A stretch of DNA of 64,000 nt from CAWFLT01 sp963816795 (lineage in GTDB: Bacteria > Acidobacteriota > Vicinamibacteria > Vicinamibacterales > SCN-69-37). The stretch spans positions 620,001 through 684,000 of the forward strand of contig CAWFLT010000017.1 of NCBI GenBank assembly GCA_963816795.1. Direction: 5' to 3'. A program made the position numbers and the translations under genes. Below the pieces are notes generated by a model. The model searched no databases and was not told where the DNA came from. It saw only the letters and a list, made by a program, of their open reading frames with translations. This document shows positions 55,308 through 64,000 of this stretch, in pieces (position 1 is the first letter of the stretch; each line of letters begins with the position of its first letter).

Positions 55308-56694
55308 ATGCGCGGACCCTCCCTGCGATCGCTGACGCTCGTCGTATGCGAGACGGTCCTGATCGTGGTGGCCGTGGCGCTCGCGGCGTATCTGCGTCTT
55401 GGCGACGGGGCCTGGGACGTCCTTTTCCACAACGGCGGCGTGATGAAAGTCGCCGTCATCGTCATCGTCACGCAGGGTTGCCTGTACTACGCTGACCTGT
55501 ACGACATGCGCCTGATGTCGGATCGGCCGACGCTCTTCATCGGCATCATCCAGGCGCTGGCGGCGGTCTCGTTCATTCTCGCCCTCGTGTACTACTGGTT
55601 TCCCGAACCTCGTCATCGGCCGAGGGGTCTTCCTGATCGCGGCCATGCTGGTGATTGCGGTCGTCATCGGCTGGCGGCTGGCGTTCGACTGGACGAGCCG
55701 GCAGGTCGGCCCGCGCGAGCGTCTGCTGCTCGTCGGCACCAGCGCGGCCGCGATCACGCTCGCGCGCGAGCTGTACGAGCGGCGTCATGAACTGGGCGTC
55801 GAGATCGTCGGGTTCGCCGATCCGAACCCGGAGCTGGTCGGCACGTCAGTGATCAACCCCGGCGTGATCGGCACCATCGACCAGATTCCGGAGATCGTCC
55901 GCTCGCGCGACGTCGATCGCGTCGTGGTCAGCCTCGCCGATGCACGCGGCAAGCTGCCGATGGACAAGCTGCTCGAAATGAAGCTCGACGGCGTGTCGTT
56001 CGACCACCTGGCCTCGGTGTACGAGGAGTACACCGGCAAGATCGCGATCGAGAACCTGCGCCCGAGCTGGTTGATCTTCTCCTCCGGATTTCGCAAGAGT
56101 GCGGTGCTGGCCGTCGCTGAAGCGGACGGTTGACGTGATGCTGTCGCTGGTGGGTCTGGTACTGGCCGCACCGCTCGCATCGTGCTGGTGGGGCTCGCCG
56201 TGCGGATCACGTCGGCTGGTCCGGCCCTGTACCATCAGCGCCGGGTCGGGCGCGATGGCAGCGAGTTCATGGTGCACAAGTTCCGCAGCATGCGTGTCGA
56301 TGCCGAAGCCGCCACGGGTCCGGTGTGGGCGTCGAAGACCGGCGATCCGCGGGTGACGCCAATCGGCAGGTGGCTCCGGCGGCTCCGCCTCGACGAGCTG
56401 CCGCAGTTGTGGAACGTGCTTCGCGGAGAGATGAGCCTCGTCGGCCCTCGGCCCGAACGGCCGGAGTTCGTCGCCGAGTTGACGCGCGAGATCCCGTACT
56501 ACGGGCAGCGCCACGTCATCCGTCCCGGACTGACCGGGTGGGCCCAGGTCCGCTACACCTACGGCGCGACCAGGGAAGACGCACTCCAGAAGCTGCAGTA
56601 CGACTTGTACTACATCAAGAATCTCTCGCTGGCGCTCGACTTCTACATCATCTTCGCGACCATCAAGACGGTCATCCTGCGGCGAGGCGCCTGA
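55308..56694 (+). CDS. Undecaprenyl-phosphate sugar phosphotransferase (priming transferase)
   Basis: The N-terminal membrane segments (SLTLVVCETVLIVVAVALAA and following) and a nucleotide-binding CoA-like middle domain precede the bacterial sugar transferase domain: KFRSMRVDAEAATGPVWASK, GRWLRRLRLDELPQLWNVLR and SLVGPRPERPEFV. It loads the first sugar phosphate onto undecaprenyl phosphate. Slips lie near 55605, 56115 and 56175. The transferred sugar is glucose in the best-known homologues, but specificity cannot be read here. Confidence 0.87.
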
Positions 56695-56697
56695 CCG

Positions 56698-57695
56698 ATG
56701 ACGGCGCACGCGGCGGCACCGGGCGACGCCGTCGTCAATGCGATGAGCATTGACGTCGAGGACTACTTCCAGGTGAGCGCGTTCGATCGTGTCGTCTCGC
56801 GTTCGGCGTGGGACGGCATGGAGAGCCGCGTCTCCGCCAACACCGATCGACTGCTGGCGCTCTTCGACGAGTTCGGGATCAAGGCGACGTTCTTCGTCCT
56901 CGCGTGGGTGGCCGAACGCCATCCGGATATCGTGCGGCGCATCGCGGCGGGCGGTCACGAGGTCGCGTCGCATGGCTACGGGCACCGGCTGATTTACGAG
57001 CAGACGATCGACGAGTTCCGCGACGACGTCCGCGCGCGCGAAAGGCATCCTCGAGGATCTGGCGGGCGCGCGCGTCGCCGGCTATCGCGCTCCCAGCTAT
57101 TCGATTACCGCGAAGTCGCTGTGGGCGCTCGACGTCCTCATCGAGGAGCAGGTACGAGTACGACTCGAGCATTTTCCCGATCCGGCACGATCGCTACGGG
57201 ATCCCGGATGCGCCGCGCCAGCCGCATGTGCTGCAGCGAACCGGCGGCACGCTGCTCGAGGCACCGCCGTCGACGGTTCGCTGGGGATCGATGAACCTGC
57301 CGGTTGCCGGTGGCGGCTACTTCCGCATCCTTCCCTATTGGTGGACGCGCTGGGGTATCGATCGGCTCAACCGGATCGAGCGGCTTCCAGCCATCTTCTA
57401 TCTGCACCCGTGGGAAATCGATCCCGGACAACCCCGACTGCCGGCAACCGGCCTCAGTCGGTTCAGGCATTATCGGCATCTTGAAAAGACCGAACCGCGT
57501 TTGCGGCAACTCCTGACGGACTTTCGCTTCGTGACCGTGTCCGAGGTCGTACGGAGCGCGGCTCGATCTTCGAGCCGCGATCTGACAGACCTACGTAGCG
57601 ATTTGCCCGTAGTACGTAGCGCGGCTCGGTCTGTGAGCCGCGATTTGAGCCGCGATGTGAGCCGGGACGACGTCAAGACGCCGAACAAGCGGATC
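56698..57695 (+). CDS. Polysaccharide deacetylase of the XrtA-type locus (frameshifted; open into next gene)
   Basis: The NodB-homology motifs are present: SIDVEDYFQVSAFDR with the catalytic Asp, HEVASHGYGHRLIYEQ with metal-binding His, and RAPSYSITAKSLWALDVL after a slip near 57042. A second slip near 57155 leads to YEYDSSIFPIRHDRYG and FYLHPWEIDPGQPRLP. It removes acetyl groups from polysaccharide. Instead of stopping after FRFVTVSEVV, the frame runs through a repeat (57551-57665) into the next gene, so the original stop is lost. The end given is the base before the next ATG. Confidence 0.85.
57551..57665. repeat. Repeat of gcggctcg/cgagccgc palindromes at the deacetylase-WalW junction
   Basis: GCGGCTCGA-tct-TCGAGCCGC at 57558-57578 is a perfect stem. 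A second, GCGGCTC-N7-GAGCCGC, lies at 57621-57641, with further gagccg words to about 57663. Direct repeats of acgtagcg lie at 57593-57600 and 57614-57621. It is open in the shared frame and codes for an RSAARS/SRDL-like repeat peptide. Confidence 0.82.
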
Positions 57696-58707
57696 ATGTC
57701 GCCTGACATCTTCCGACCGTTTTCGGTGCCAGATGGCACCAAGCCCTCTCTCTTCGTCGTCGTCGACACCGAGGAGGAGTTCGACTGGGACGCGCCGTTC
57801 TCGCGGGACGCGGTCGGCGTGACAGCTATTCAGGAGGTCGGACTCCTCCAGGCCGTCCTCGCGAAGTACTTCGTCGTGCCGACGTACGTCATCGACTACC
57901 CCGTCGGCGACGACGCCGTCGTCGGTCGCGCGTCTCGGCGAGTTTGCCGCGCGCGGGGAGTGCCACATCGGGGCTCATCTCCATCCGTGGGTGAATCCGC
58001 CGTACGTCGAGACTGTGAACGCGCGAAACAGCTACGCGTGCAACCTTGGGGCCGCGCTCGAAGCCGACAAGATTGGTGTCCTGCGGGACGCGATTGGCGA
58101 GCACTTCGGGCTACGCCCGCGCACCTACAAGGCCGGCCGGTACGGCTTCGGCGACGACGACGGCGGCGACGTTGGAGCGGCTGAACTTCGACGTCGACGT
58201 CAGCGTGAATCCGCACATGGACTTCAGGGCCGACGGCGGCCCCTCATTTGAAGGTTGCCAGCCCGTGCCGTCGACGTTCGGCCGGGCCAGACGGTTGCTC
58301 GAGCTGCCGTGCACGACGGGATTCACCGGGGTGGCACGAGGGGCCGGCCCGGCGTTGCACCGGGCCGCGTCGGCGTCCTGGCTGAAACCGTTCCGGGCGG
58401 TCGGCATCCTGTCGCAGAAGCGGCACGCTCAACAAGATCATGCTCACGCCCGAGGAAAGCACGCTCAGCGAAGATGTGCGCGCTCACCGACACCCTCGTC
58501 GCCGACGGCATTCGGACGTTCGCCCTGACGTTTCACAGCCCGAGCCTGAAGCCGGGCTGCACGCGCTACGTCCGTTCGCTCTCGGAGCGCGACACGTTTC
58601 TGTCGACAATCGATCGCTATTGCGATTACTTCTTCGGCCGGATCGGCGGTGTCGCGACGACGCCGGCTGACCTGTTCGATCAGTGGTGCAAGGACACATC
58701 GATATGA
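57696..58707 (+). CDS. WalW-like polysaccharide deacetylase-family protein (frameshifted)
   Basis: SLFVVVDTEEEFDWDAPFSR is the characteristic opening of WalW-like proteins, a branch of the deacetylase superfamily. GECHIGAHLHPWVNPPYVE (read across a slip near 57945) matches the metal-binding motif. FGLRPRTYKAGRYGFGDD, VNPHMDFRADGGPSFEGCQP and TFALTFHSPSLKPGCTRYVR follow in other frames (slips near 58170, 58420 and 58480). The stop overlaps the next ATG. It probably modifies the same polymer as the preceding deacetylase. Confidence 0.78.
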
Positions 58708-60551
58708 AAGTGCTCGGGATTTCTCCGCTCGACAAGGACTCGACGGTGACGCTGGTCGAAGACGGCGTGATCACGTATGCCGCCGCTGAGGAGCGGTTCA
58801 CGCGCGTCAAGCTGCAGGACGGGTTCCCGTGGCGGGCGTTCGAGAACGCGCTGGAATTCACCGGCACTTCGGCGGCCGAGATCGATCGCGTCGTCTATCC
58901 GTTTCTGCCGTACGACGAGGAGACCCGGCTGTTCGAAAGAACCTCGCGAAAGAGCGCGAGTTTCTCGATGAGACGGCGATCAACACTTCGAGCGAGGAGC
59001 TGCGGCATGGCGCGCGAACGCGTGCCGTCCGGCCGCGCGCCGGTGCCGGGGCTGTCGGATCCGAACGAGCGATTCGAAAAAGGGCTCATCAAGAGCGTCG
59101 CCTACCGCCTCGCTGGCGAGCGAGGGGGTGGTGTCGCGAAACGTCGCCAAGCGGGGCTCCGAGAAGTGGGGCCGTGAGGCGACGGTCTTTCATCAGCGCG
59201 TGGCAGCAGGAGCTGGAGGCCGCGCTCGGCGAGCTCGAACTCGGCGGCAAACTGAAGCGCGTCGAGCACCATGTCACCCATGCGGCCAACGTGCTACTTC
59301 AACAGTGGCTTCGACGAAGCCTTGATTGTGACTCTCGACGGCTACGGCTCGGGTCTCTCCGGCAGCGTCAATCTCGGCCGCGGCGGCCGGATCGAACGCT
59401 TGCACGGCCAGGAGTATCCCGCACTCGCTGGGAACGTTCTACGAGTCGGTGACCTCGGCGCTCGGCTTCACGCCGTAGCCGCCACGAGGGCAAGATTGTC
59501 GGCCTGGCCGCCTACGGCGACCCGAAGGTACTCGGCGAGTGCTGCTTCGCCGCCGGTTTGTCGAGAGCAACGGCGGCTTCCGCATCGTCGAGACCAACAA
59601 TCGTGTACTTTGCGTAGGCTGCTGGCGAGCCAGTTCCCGAAGATCGACGTCGCCGCGGCCTACCAGCGCGTGCTCGAGGAGGTCGCGGTCGCATACGTCC
59701 GGCAGTACGTCCGCAAGACCGGGTGTACGCAAGCTGGTCGCTATCCGGCGGCGTGTCGCCAACGTCAAGCTGAACCAGCGCCTCGCGAGATCGACGGCAT
59801 CGACGGGTCTTCATCCATCCGAACATGGGCGACGGCGGTGCGCACCGGGGCCGCGCTCTCGAGTTCCAGGGGGAACCCCGCCGACCGCCGCCTGAAGGAC
59901 GTGTACTTCGGGCCCGCACTACTCGAACGAGCAGATTGGGCCGAGGCCCTGCGCACCGCGAGACTGCCGTTTACCGAATATCGTCCCGTCGAGCATCGAA
60001 GATCGCGCGCGCTCCTCGCGCCGGCAAGGTCGTCGGCCGCTTCGACGGCCGCATGGAGTACGGCCCGCGCGCGCTCGGTCAACCGCATCGATTCTGTACC
60101 ACGCGACGCGATCCGGCAGGTGAACCAGTGGCTCAACAAGCGGCTGCGGCCGGACCGAGTTCATGCCGTTCGCACCGGCGACACTGTACGAGCAAGCGCG
60201 ACGCCAACTACCTGAGCACGAGCGGCGCCGACTACGCCGCGGAGTTCATGACGATCACCTTCGATTGCACCGAGTCGATGAAACGCGAGCTGCCCGGCCG
60301 CCGTGCACGTGGACGGCACGGCGCGACCGCAGCTCGTGCGGCGAGCGCGGCAACCCGGGCTTCCACAAGATCGTTGACGGAGTACGACCGGCGGACCGGG
60401 ATGCCCGCGCGTGATCAACACGAGCTTCAACATGCACGAGGAGCCGATCGTCTGCACGCCTGACGATGCGATTCGAGCGTTCCTGCAGGGGAATCTCGAC
60501 TATCTCGCGATCGGCGACTTCATCGTCGAACACCCGTCGCTGCGGCAATGA
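58704..60551 (+). CDS. Carbamoyltransferase, NodU/TobZ family (heavily frameshifted)
   Basis: The start MKVLGISPLDKDSTVTLVED matches carbamoyltransferases that move carbamoyl from carbamoyl phosphate (via carbamoyl-AMP) to a sugar hydroxyl. Family blocks can be followed across at least ten frame changes: VEHHVTHAANVL with metal-binding His, IVTLDGYGSGLSG, KLVLSGGVVANVKLNQRL, a GGA-type segment near 59835, GRFDGRMEYGPRALG, and the C-terminal VINTSFNMHEEPIVCTPDDA and FLQGNLDYLAIGDFI. The high density of slips suggests poor sequence quality here more than decay. It overlaps the next gene by ATGA. Confidence 0.8.
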
Positions 60552-62093
60552 ACGTTCTTGGAATTTCGGGCCGCCACCGCGATGGGGCGGCAGCCATTCT
60601 GCGTGGACGGCCGCGTTGTCGCGGCGGCGTCGGAAGACTACTTCGAGAAGGTCGCCGCGATTGGGTAATGAGCGGACCGGTGGCGCCCCCTCGGCCGCGG
60701 TTGCCGCCTGCCTGCAACGCGCGGGTCTGACGCCGGCGCAGGTCGATTGCGTGGCGGTTGTGGCTGATGACGGCGAGACCGAGCCGCGCTCGCCGGACGA
60801 GTGGACGAGTCGCTGGCCGCACGCGAACATGGTGTCCGTCTCTCCGCTTCAGGCCGACGCGATGTCGGCGGCGGCGGCCAACAGGTCGTGGAGCGCTGTT
60901 CGTGTGCAGTTCCGCACCGGGGCGGCAACTTGTCGTTCGTGATGGACGGGCGGCGCCGGTCCCGCAACGGGTCTTTGGAGGGCACTGACGCGCTGGTCGC
61001 CGCGTTCCGGAAGACCGCCCACGCGCTTGGCCTCCAGACCATCGATCCGCTGGCGGCCCTCGACCGCCTTGGGCATTCCGGCGAGCCGGAGTCAAGGACG
61101 AGCTGACGCCGATCCTCGACTGGACGCCGTCCGGCTTCGCCGCCGATGTCGCAGCGCTCGGCAAGCTGATCGAACGGCAGATCGGGACGTCGATGGCCGT
61201 CTTGGCGATCTGCAGTCGTTGAACGTCCGCGTGCATCAGCGCCGCCGCTCTCTGGCGGCAAGTGTGACGTCGCGCTCTGGCGGAGATCTTGACACGCGCT
61301 CGATGCCGTGGGCGACGCCGCGGGCGCCGGCCGTCTGGCCTGCGGTGGCGATCTGTTTCTCATGCGCCGCGGCTGAACACCGAGCTGCGGCATCTCCTGG
61401 GCGACCGTCTCGTGATCGGTCCGGTGCCGAGCCTGGTCGCCGCGCGTTGGGCGGCGCACTGACGCCGCCGACTCGAACCGGCTGCAGTTGACCACGCTCG
61501 CGCTTGGGCCGGCGTATTCGGACGCCGAAATCAAGCGGGTGCTGGACAATTGCCGGCTGGACTACGTCTACGAGCCGGACTGGTCGCGGTTGATCGGGGG
61601 CCGCACGTCCCGGCTCTCGCGCAGGGCAAGGTCGTGGGTTGGTTTCAGGGGCCGATGGGCTTCGGGTCGACGACTAGCGGGAGCCGCAGCATCTGCCGAT
61701 CCCTCCGGCCGCTACGTCCGCCAGAACATGAACGAGTACCTGCGGAACGTGCCGGTCGACGAGCCGCTGCCCGTCGCCTTCGCGCCATCGCAGGCGCGAC
61801 GCTGCCTCGTCGGCGGGATGCCCGGCACGGCCGGCGCCTTCGACGTGACCGTCGCGCCGGCGAGCCGTGAGAGCCTGGGAGCCGCGATCGACGCGCGCGG
61901 CTGCGTGCGCGTCCGCGCCGGAGAGCTGGGTCCCGGTGCGGAGTTCCTCGAGCTGTTGGAACGGCATGTCGAGAGCCGGGCGCTCTCCGGCCTGATTTGC
62001 AATCGATTCCTGTCGGCGGTTGACGAGCCGGTCGCCTGCACGCCGCGCGATGCCGTCCGCACGGTGTTTTATTCGCGATTGACGCCCTGGTGA
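60548..62093 (+). CDS. Second, divergent carbamoyltransferase-like protein (heavily frameshifted)
   Basis: MNVLGISGRHRDGAAAI is the family start. QRAGLTPAQVDCVAVVAD, VVGWFQGPMGFGS and a C-terminal CNRFLSAVDEPVACTPRDAV correspond to blocks of the first carbamoyltransferase (GRFDGRMEYGPRALG; INTSFNMHEEPIVCTPDDAI). The signature here is weaker (no clear HHxxHA), so it may be a non-catalytic or differently acting partner. At least seven frame changes occur, clustered between 60600 and 61700. Confidence 0.68.
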
Positions 62094-62138
62094 TTGGCCG
62101 TTTCGTCCTGATGAAAGACTACTGGCTCCTCCGCAGCC

Positions 62139-63213
62139 ATGCCGGACGACGTGACGGCCACGACTCACCTGCAGGCGAGCCCGGCTTCGTCGGTGGCCGC
62201 TACTGTCGCCGGAGGCGACGATTGCACGGCGTGGGAGGCCTTTGTCGCGACTCACGCCGAGGCGACGGGCTATCACGAGTGGCCATGGCGCGACGCTCGC
62301 CCTGGTGTTCGGCCACCAGCGCCCATCTCATCGCGCGCGGCACCAACGGCACCAACGGCATCGAAGGCGTGCTTCCGTTGGTCGAGACTGACAGCTGGCT
62401 CTTCGGACGGACGTTGACGTCGCTGCCGTTCGTCAACTACGGCGGCGTTCTGGCAGTCACGCTCAGCCGCCGCCGGGATTGGGCCGAGGCGATTTCCCGG
62501 GAACGAAGGTGCCAGCACGTGGAGCTTCGCCACTTTGCCAGGCAGTTCGAGGATCTGCCGTTCAAACAGCACAAGGTCACGATGCGCCTGCCGCTCGCGC
62601 CCGGCATGTGGGAGCGGATTCATTGCAAGGCCAGAAACCAGGTCAGCGAAAGGCTGAGAAATCGGATTCGACGATTGATCGAGGCGGCGCGGAGCTGCTC
62701 GACGAGTTCCACGCAGTCTTCGCGAAGAACATGCGCGACCTCGGCACGCCGGCATATGGACGATCGCTGTTTGCCGCCATCCTGTCGCATTTCCCAGAAG
62801 ATGCAAAGGTGCACCTCGTGCGCAAGGACAGCCACACGATCGCCGGCGCGTTCAGCTACGCGTTCGGATCGACCATCGAGGTGCCGTCGGCATCGTCATT
62901 GCGCGAATATCGCGCCCTCTGTCCGAATCACCTGCTCTACTGGTCGATCATCACCGAAGCGATTTCCGAGGGTCGAACTGCTTTCGATTTCGGCAGATCG
63001 ACCCCCGACGACGGCACGTATCAGTTCAAGGCGCAGTGGGGCGCTCGAGCCGTGCCGCTCAACTGGGGAGTACCGCCTGCCGCCTGGAGTCAGCTGCCGG
63101 ACCACAGCCCGAAGAACCCGAAGTTTCCAGTTGTCATCGATTCGTGGGTAAACGGCTCCCCGTCGGCGTTGCCAACCGCATCGGTCCACATATCGTCCGG
63201 CTCCATCCCGTGA
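62139..63213 (+). CDS. FemAB-like (GNAT) protein of the XrtA-type locus (frameshifted)
   Basis: FemAB-type acyl/aminoacyl transferase blocks: WEAFVATHAEATGYHEWPWR, then in the next frame EGVLPLVETDSWLFGRTLTS and SLPFVNYGGVL, then PAYGRSLFAAILSHFPEDAK, and RTAFDFGRSTPDDGTYQFKA with QWGARAVPLNW. A slip lies near 62305, others near 62505, 62650 and 63145. Homologues are annotated FemAB family, XrtA/PEP-CTERM associated. The ATG at 62139 was chosen because the earlier GTG frame contains no family sequence until after the slip. Confidence 0.78.
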
Positions 63214-63372
63214 CGCACCCGTCGCGGTCAGTTGAGCTCGAGGATTCAGGGCACGCGAGCGTCGCAGCACCTCGATCTCGTGTGCGGTCTTGCCGCGATC
63301 GCCGTCCTCATTTATCACATCCGGCACAGGTTCTTCTACGACTTTGGCGACCTCGAAGCGTTCCGAGGATGA
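63210..63372 (+). pseudogene. N-terminal fragment of an acyltransferase-3 (OafA-like) gene
   Basis: GTG at 63210 overlaps the FemAB-like stop. After a one-base slip near 63240 the sequence reads QHLDLVCGLAAIAVLIYHIR followed by HRFFYDFGDL, the first membrane helix and catalytic-His region of membrane acyltransferases that acetylate polysaccharides. A TGA at 63370-63372 ends it after about 54 codons, and the following DNA shows no continuation in any frame. The gene is therefore cut off; base composition drops just after. Confidence 0.6.
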
Positions 63373-63611
63373 CCCCCGACAGGAGAGTGAGACCAAACGA
63401 TAGTATTGTTCTAAACGGATATTTATCGCCTTGGCGAGAGCCTTTTGGATTCCGGAAAGCTCTCGTCACACGGATCAGCTATCTAAATTATTGCAAACAA
63501 TGGACTTAATTGAATGGTTCGATGGAAGACTTCAGGAGACGGAATTGCTTTACCAAGTAGCCACCGTTCCTGCTTGAGACCCTGGCACTGTGTCAGAGAG
63601 GAGCAATTGCC
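63373..63611. other. AT-richer junction before the radical SAM gene
   Basis: These 239 bases hold no recognisable gene. The part 63390-63560 (for example tattgttctaaacggatatt) is distinctly less G+C-rich than anything else in the locus. It probably carries the promoter of the radical SAM gene, whose Shine-Dalgarno agagaggag is at 63595-63603. Confidence 0.5.
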
Positions 63612-64000
63612 ATGGACTACGCACAAATCAAGCAGACGAACAGGGCCCTCAACTTCGAGGAAGCCCGGCAAGGGCTCACTCGCCTGAAGTCGCGTCCCGT
63701 TTTCTTCTGGTTCGACATCTCGGGGCCGTGCAACCTGAAATGCGTTCACTGTGGCTATCGCAAGGAAGGCCGCACCTCCGATCAGGAGGTCTCCGAAACC
63801 ATCTATACCTGAGTCATCCGCGAACTGATGGCGACCGCCTCCACCTGCAACCTTGGCGGTACGAACTGGGAGAGATGACCATCAGCAAGAACTTTCACCG
63901 ATTCCTGCTCGATCGCAAGAAGTTCGGTGTGCGGGTCAACTTGACGACCAACGGCACGCGAATGAACGATCAGTGGATCGGCGACCTTGTTGAAGTGTCG
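63612..64000 (+). CDS. Radical SAM protein, N-terminal part (frameshifted; cut by window edge)
   Basis: The Fe-S cluster motif CNLKCVHC (C-x3-C-x2-C) lies at about residues 38-45 of a protein starting MDYAQIKQTNRALNFEEARQ. An in-frame stop at 63810 and a further missing base near 63871 interrupt it. Beyond them family sequence continues: LGGTNWGEMTISKNF (S-adenosylmethionine-binding GGE-like motif) and FGVRVNLTTNGTRM. It resembles SPASM-type radical SAM enzymes. The rest is outside the window. A good Shine-Dalgarno eight bases upstream supports the start. Confidence 0.8.

Noticed and set aside
63560..63611. Sigma-54 promoter at ctggcactgtg before the radical SAM gene
   Set aside because: TGGCAC is present, but the matching -12 GC at the right distance is missing.

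Overview
The window is a stretch of high-G+C bacterial chromosome that looks like an Acidobacteriota genome, probably of the Vicinamibacteria type. That placement is inferred from gene content: hpnCDE squalene genes, Pkn-type Ser/Thr kinases with proline-rich linkers, a long ThyX-like protein, an XrtA-type exopolysaccharide locus and many short palindromic intergenic repeats. No rRNA, tRNA, CRISPR array, prophage or transposase gene was recognised.

Layout. 1-201 is the start of a pntA-like gene. 250-4648 holds a secreted alpha/beta hydrolase divergent from a YgfZ-like folate-binding protein, then a cytochrome c fused to a beta-barrel-like domain and a cupredoxin-like protein. 4667-6356 holds a separate Nudix hydrolase plus a short MutY, divergent from a PduO-type adenosyltransferase. 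6350-9624 is hpnC-hpnD-hpnE (squalene synthesis). 9735-14111 is thiI-lacD-def-thyX-like, tightly overlapped. 14178-18513 holds an S9 peptidase, a thioesterase and an AsmA-like protein on the minus strand. 18831-23361 is a LolA-like/RND/beta-barrel envelope transport trio behind a clear promoter with an operator-like palindrome. 23364-25010 is an MBL-fold/sulfurtransferase fusion. 25128-30802 is a kinase / FHA-GAF-adenylate cyclase / kinase signalling block. 30976-40930 holds a haloperoxidase-like protein, GH67 alpha-glucuronidase convergent with mannonate dehydratase, an M28 peptidase and a large secreted phosphoesterase. 41249-47044 holds an M20 amidohydrolase, an FAD oxidoreductase, an aldo/keto reductase, a TVP38-type membrane protein and HldE. 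46921-49595 holds two divergent sigma-54 activators. 49596-63213 is an exopolysaccharide locus: export protein, beta-barrel, chain-length protein, ExeA-like ATPase, tyrosine kinase, priming sugar transferase, two deacetylase-family proteins, two carbamoyltransferases and a FemAB-like protein. It is followed by an acyltransferase fragment and the start of a radical SAM gene.

Two themes stand out. First, short palindromic repeats often sit at or inside gene ends here. They donate C-terminal codons and stop codons (hpnD, hpnE, the Nudix gene), and in three places they leave two neighbouring genes joined in one open frame (MBL/sulfurtransferase, cyclase/kinase, deacetylase/WalW-like). Second, many genes that should be intact are broken by single-base frameshifts, with density rising steeply after about 49.6 kb. 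Because these hit housekeeping-type genes and conserved motifs resume at once in another frame, I read most of them as uncorrected sequencing or assembly indels, not decayed genes. Coordinates of such genes span all frames used.

How the genes work together: hpnCDE makes squalene, probably for hopanoids. Alpha-glucuronidase and mannonate dehydratase act on xylan side-chain glucuronate. HldE and the exopolysaccharide locus supply the cell surface, with the sigma-54 pair next to it as likely regulators. The kinases and cyclase form a compact sensory unit at the membrane.
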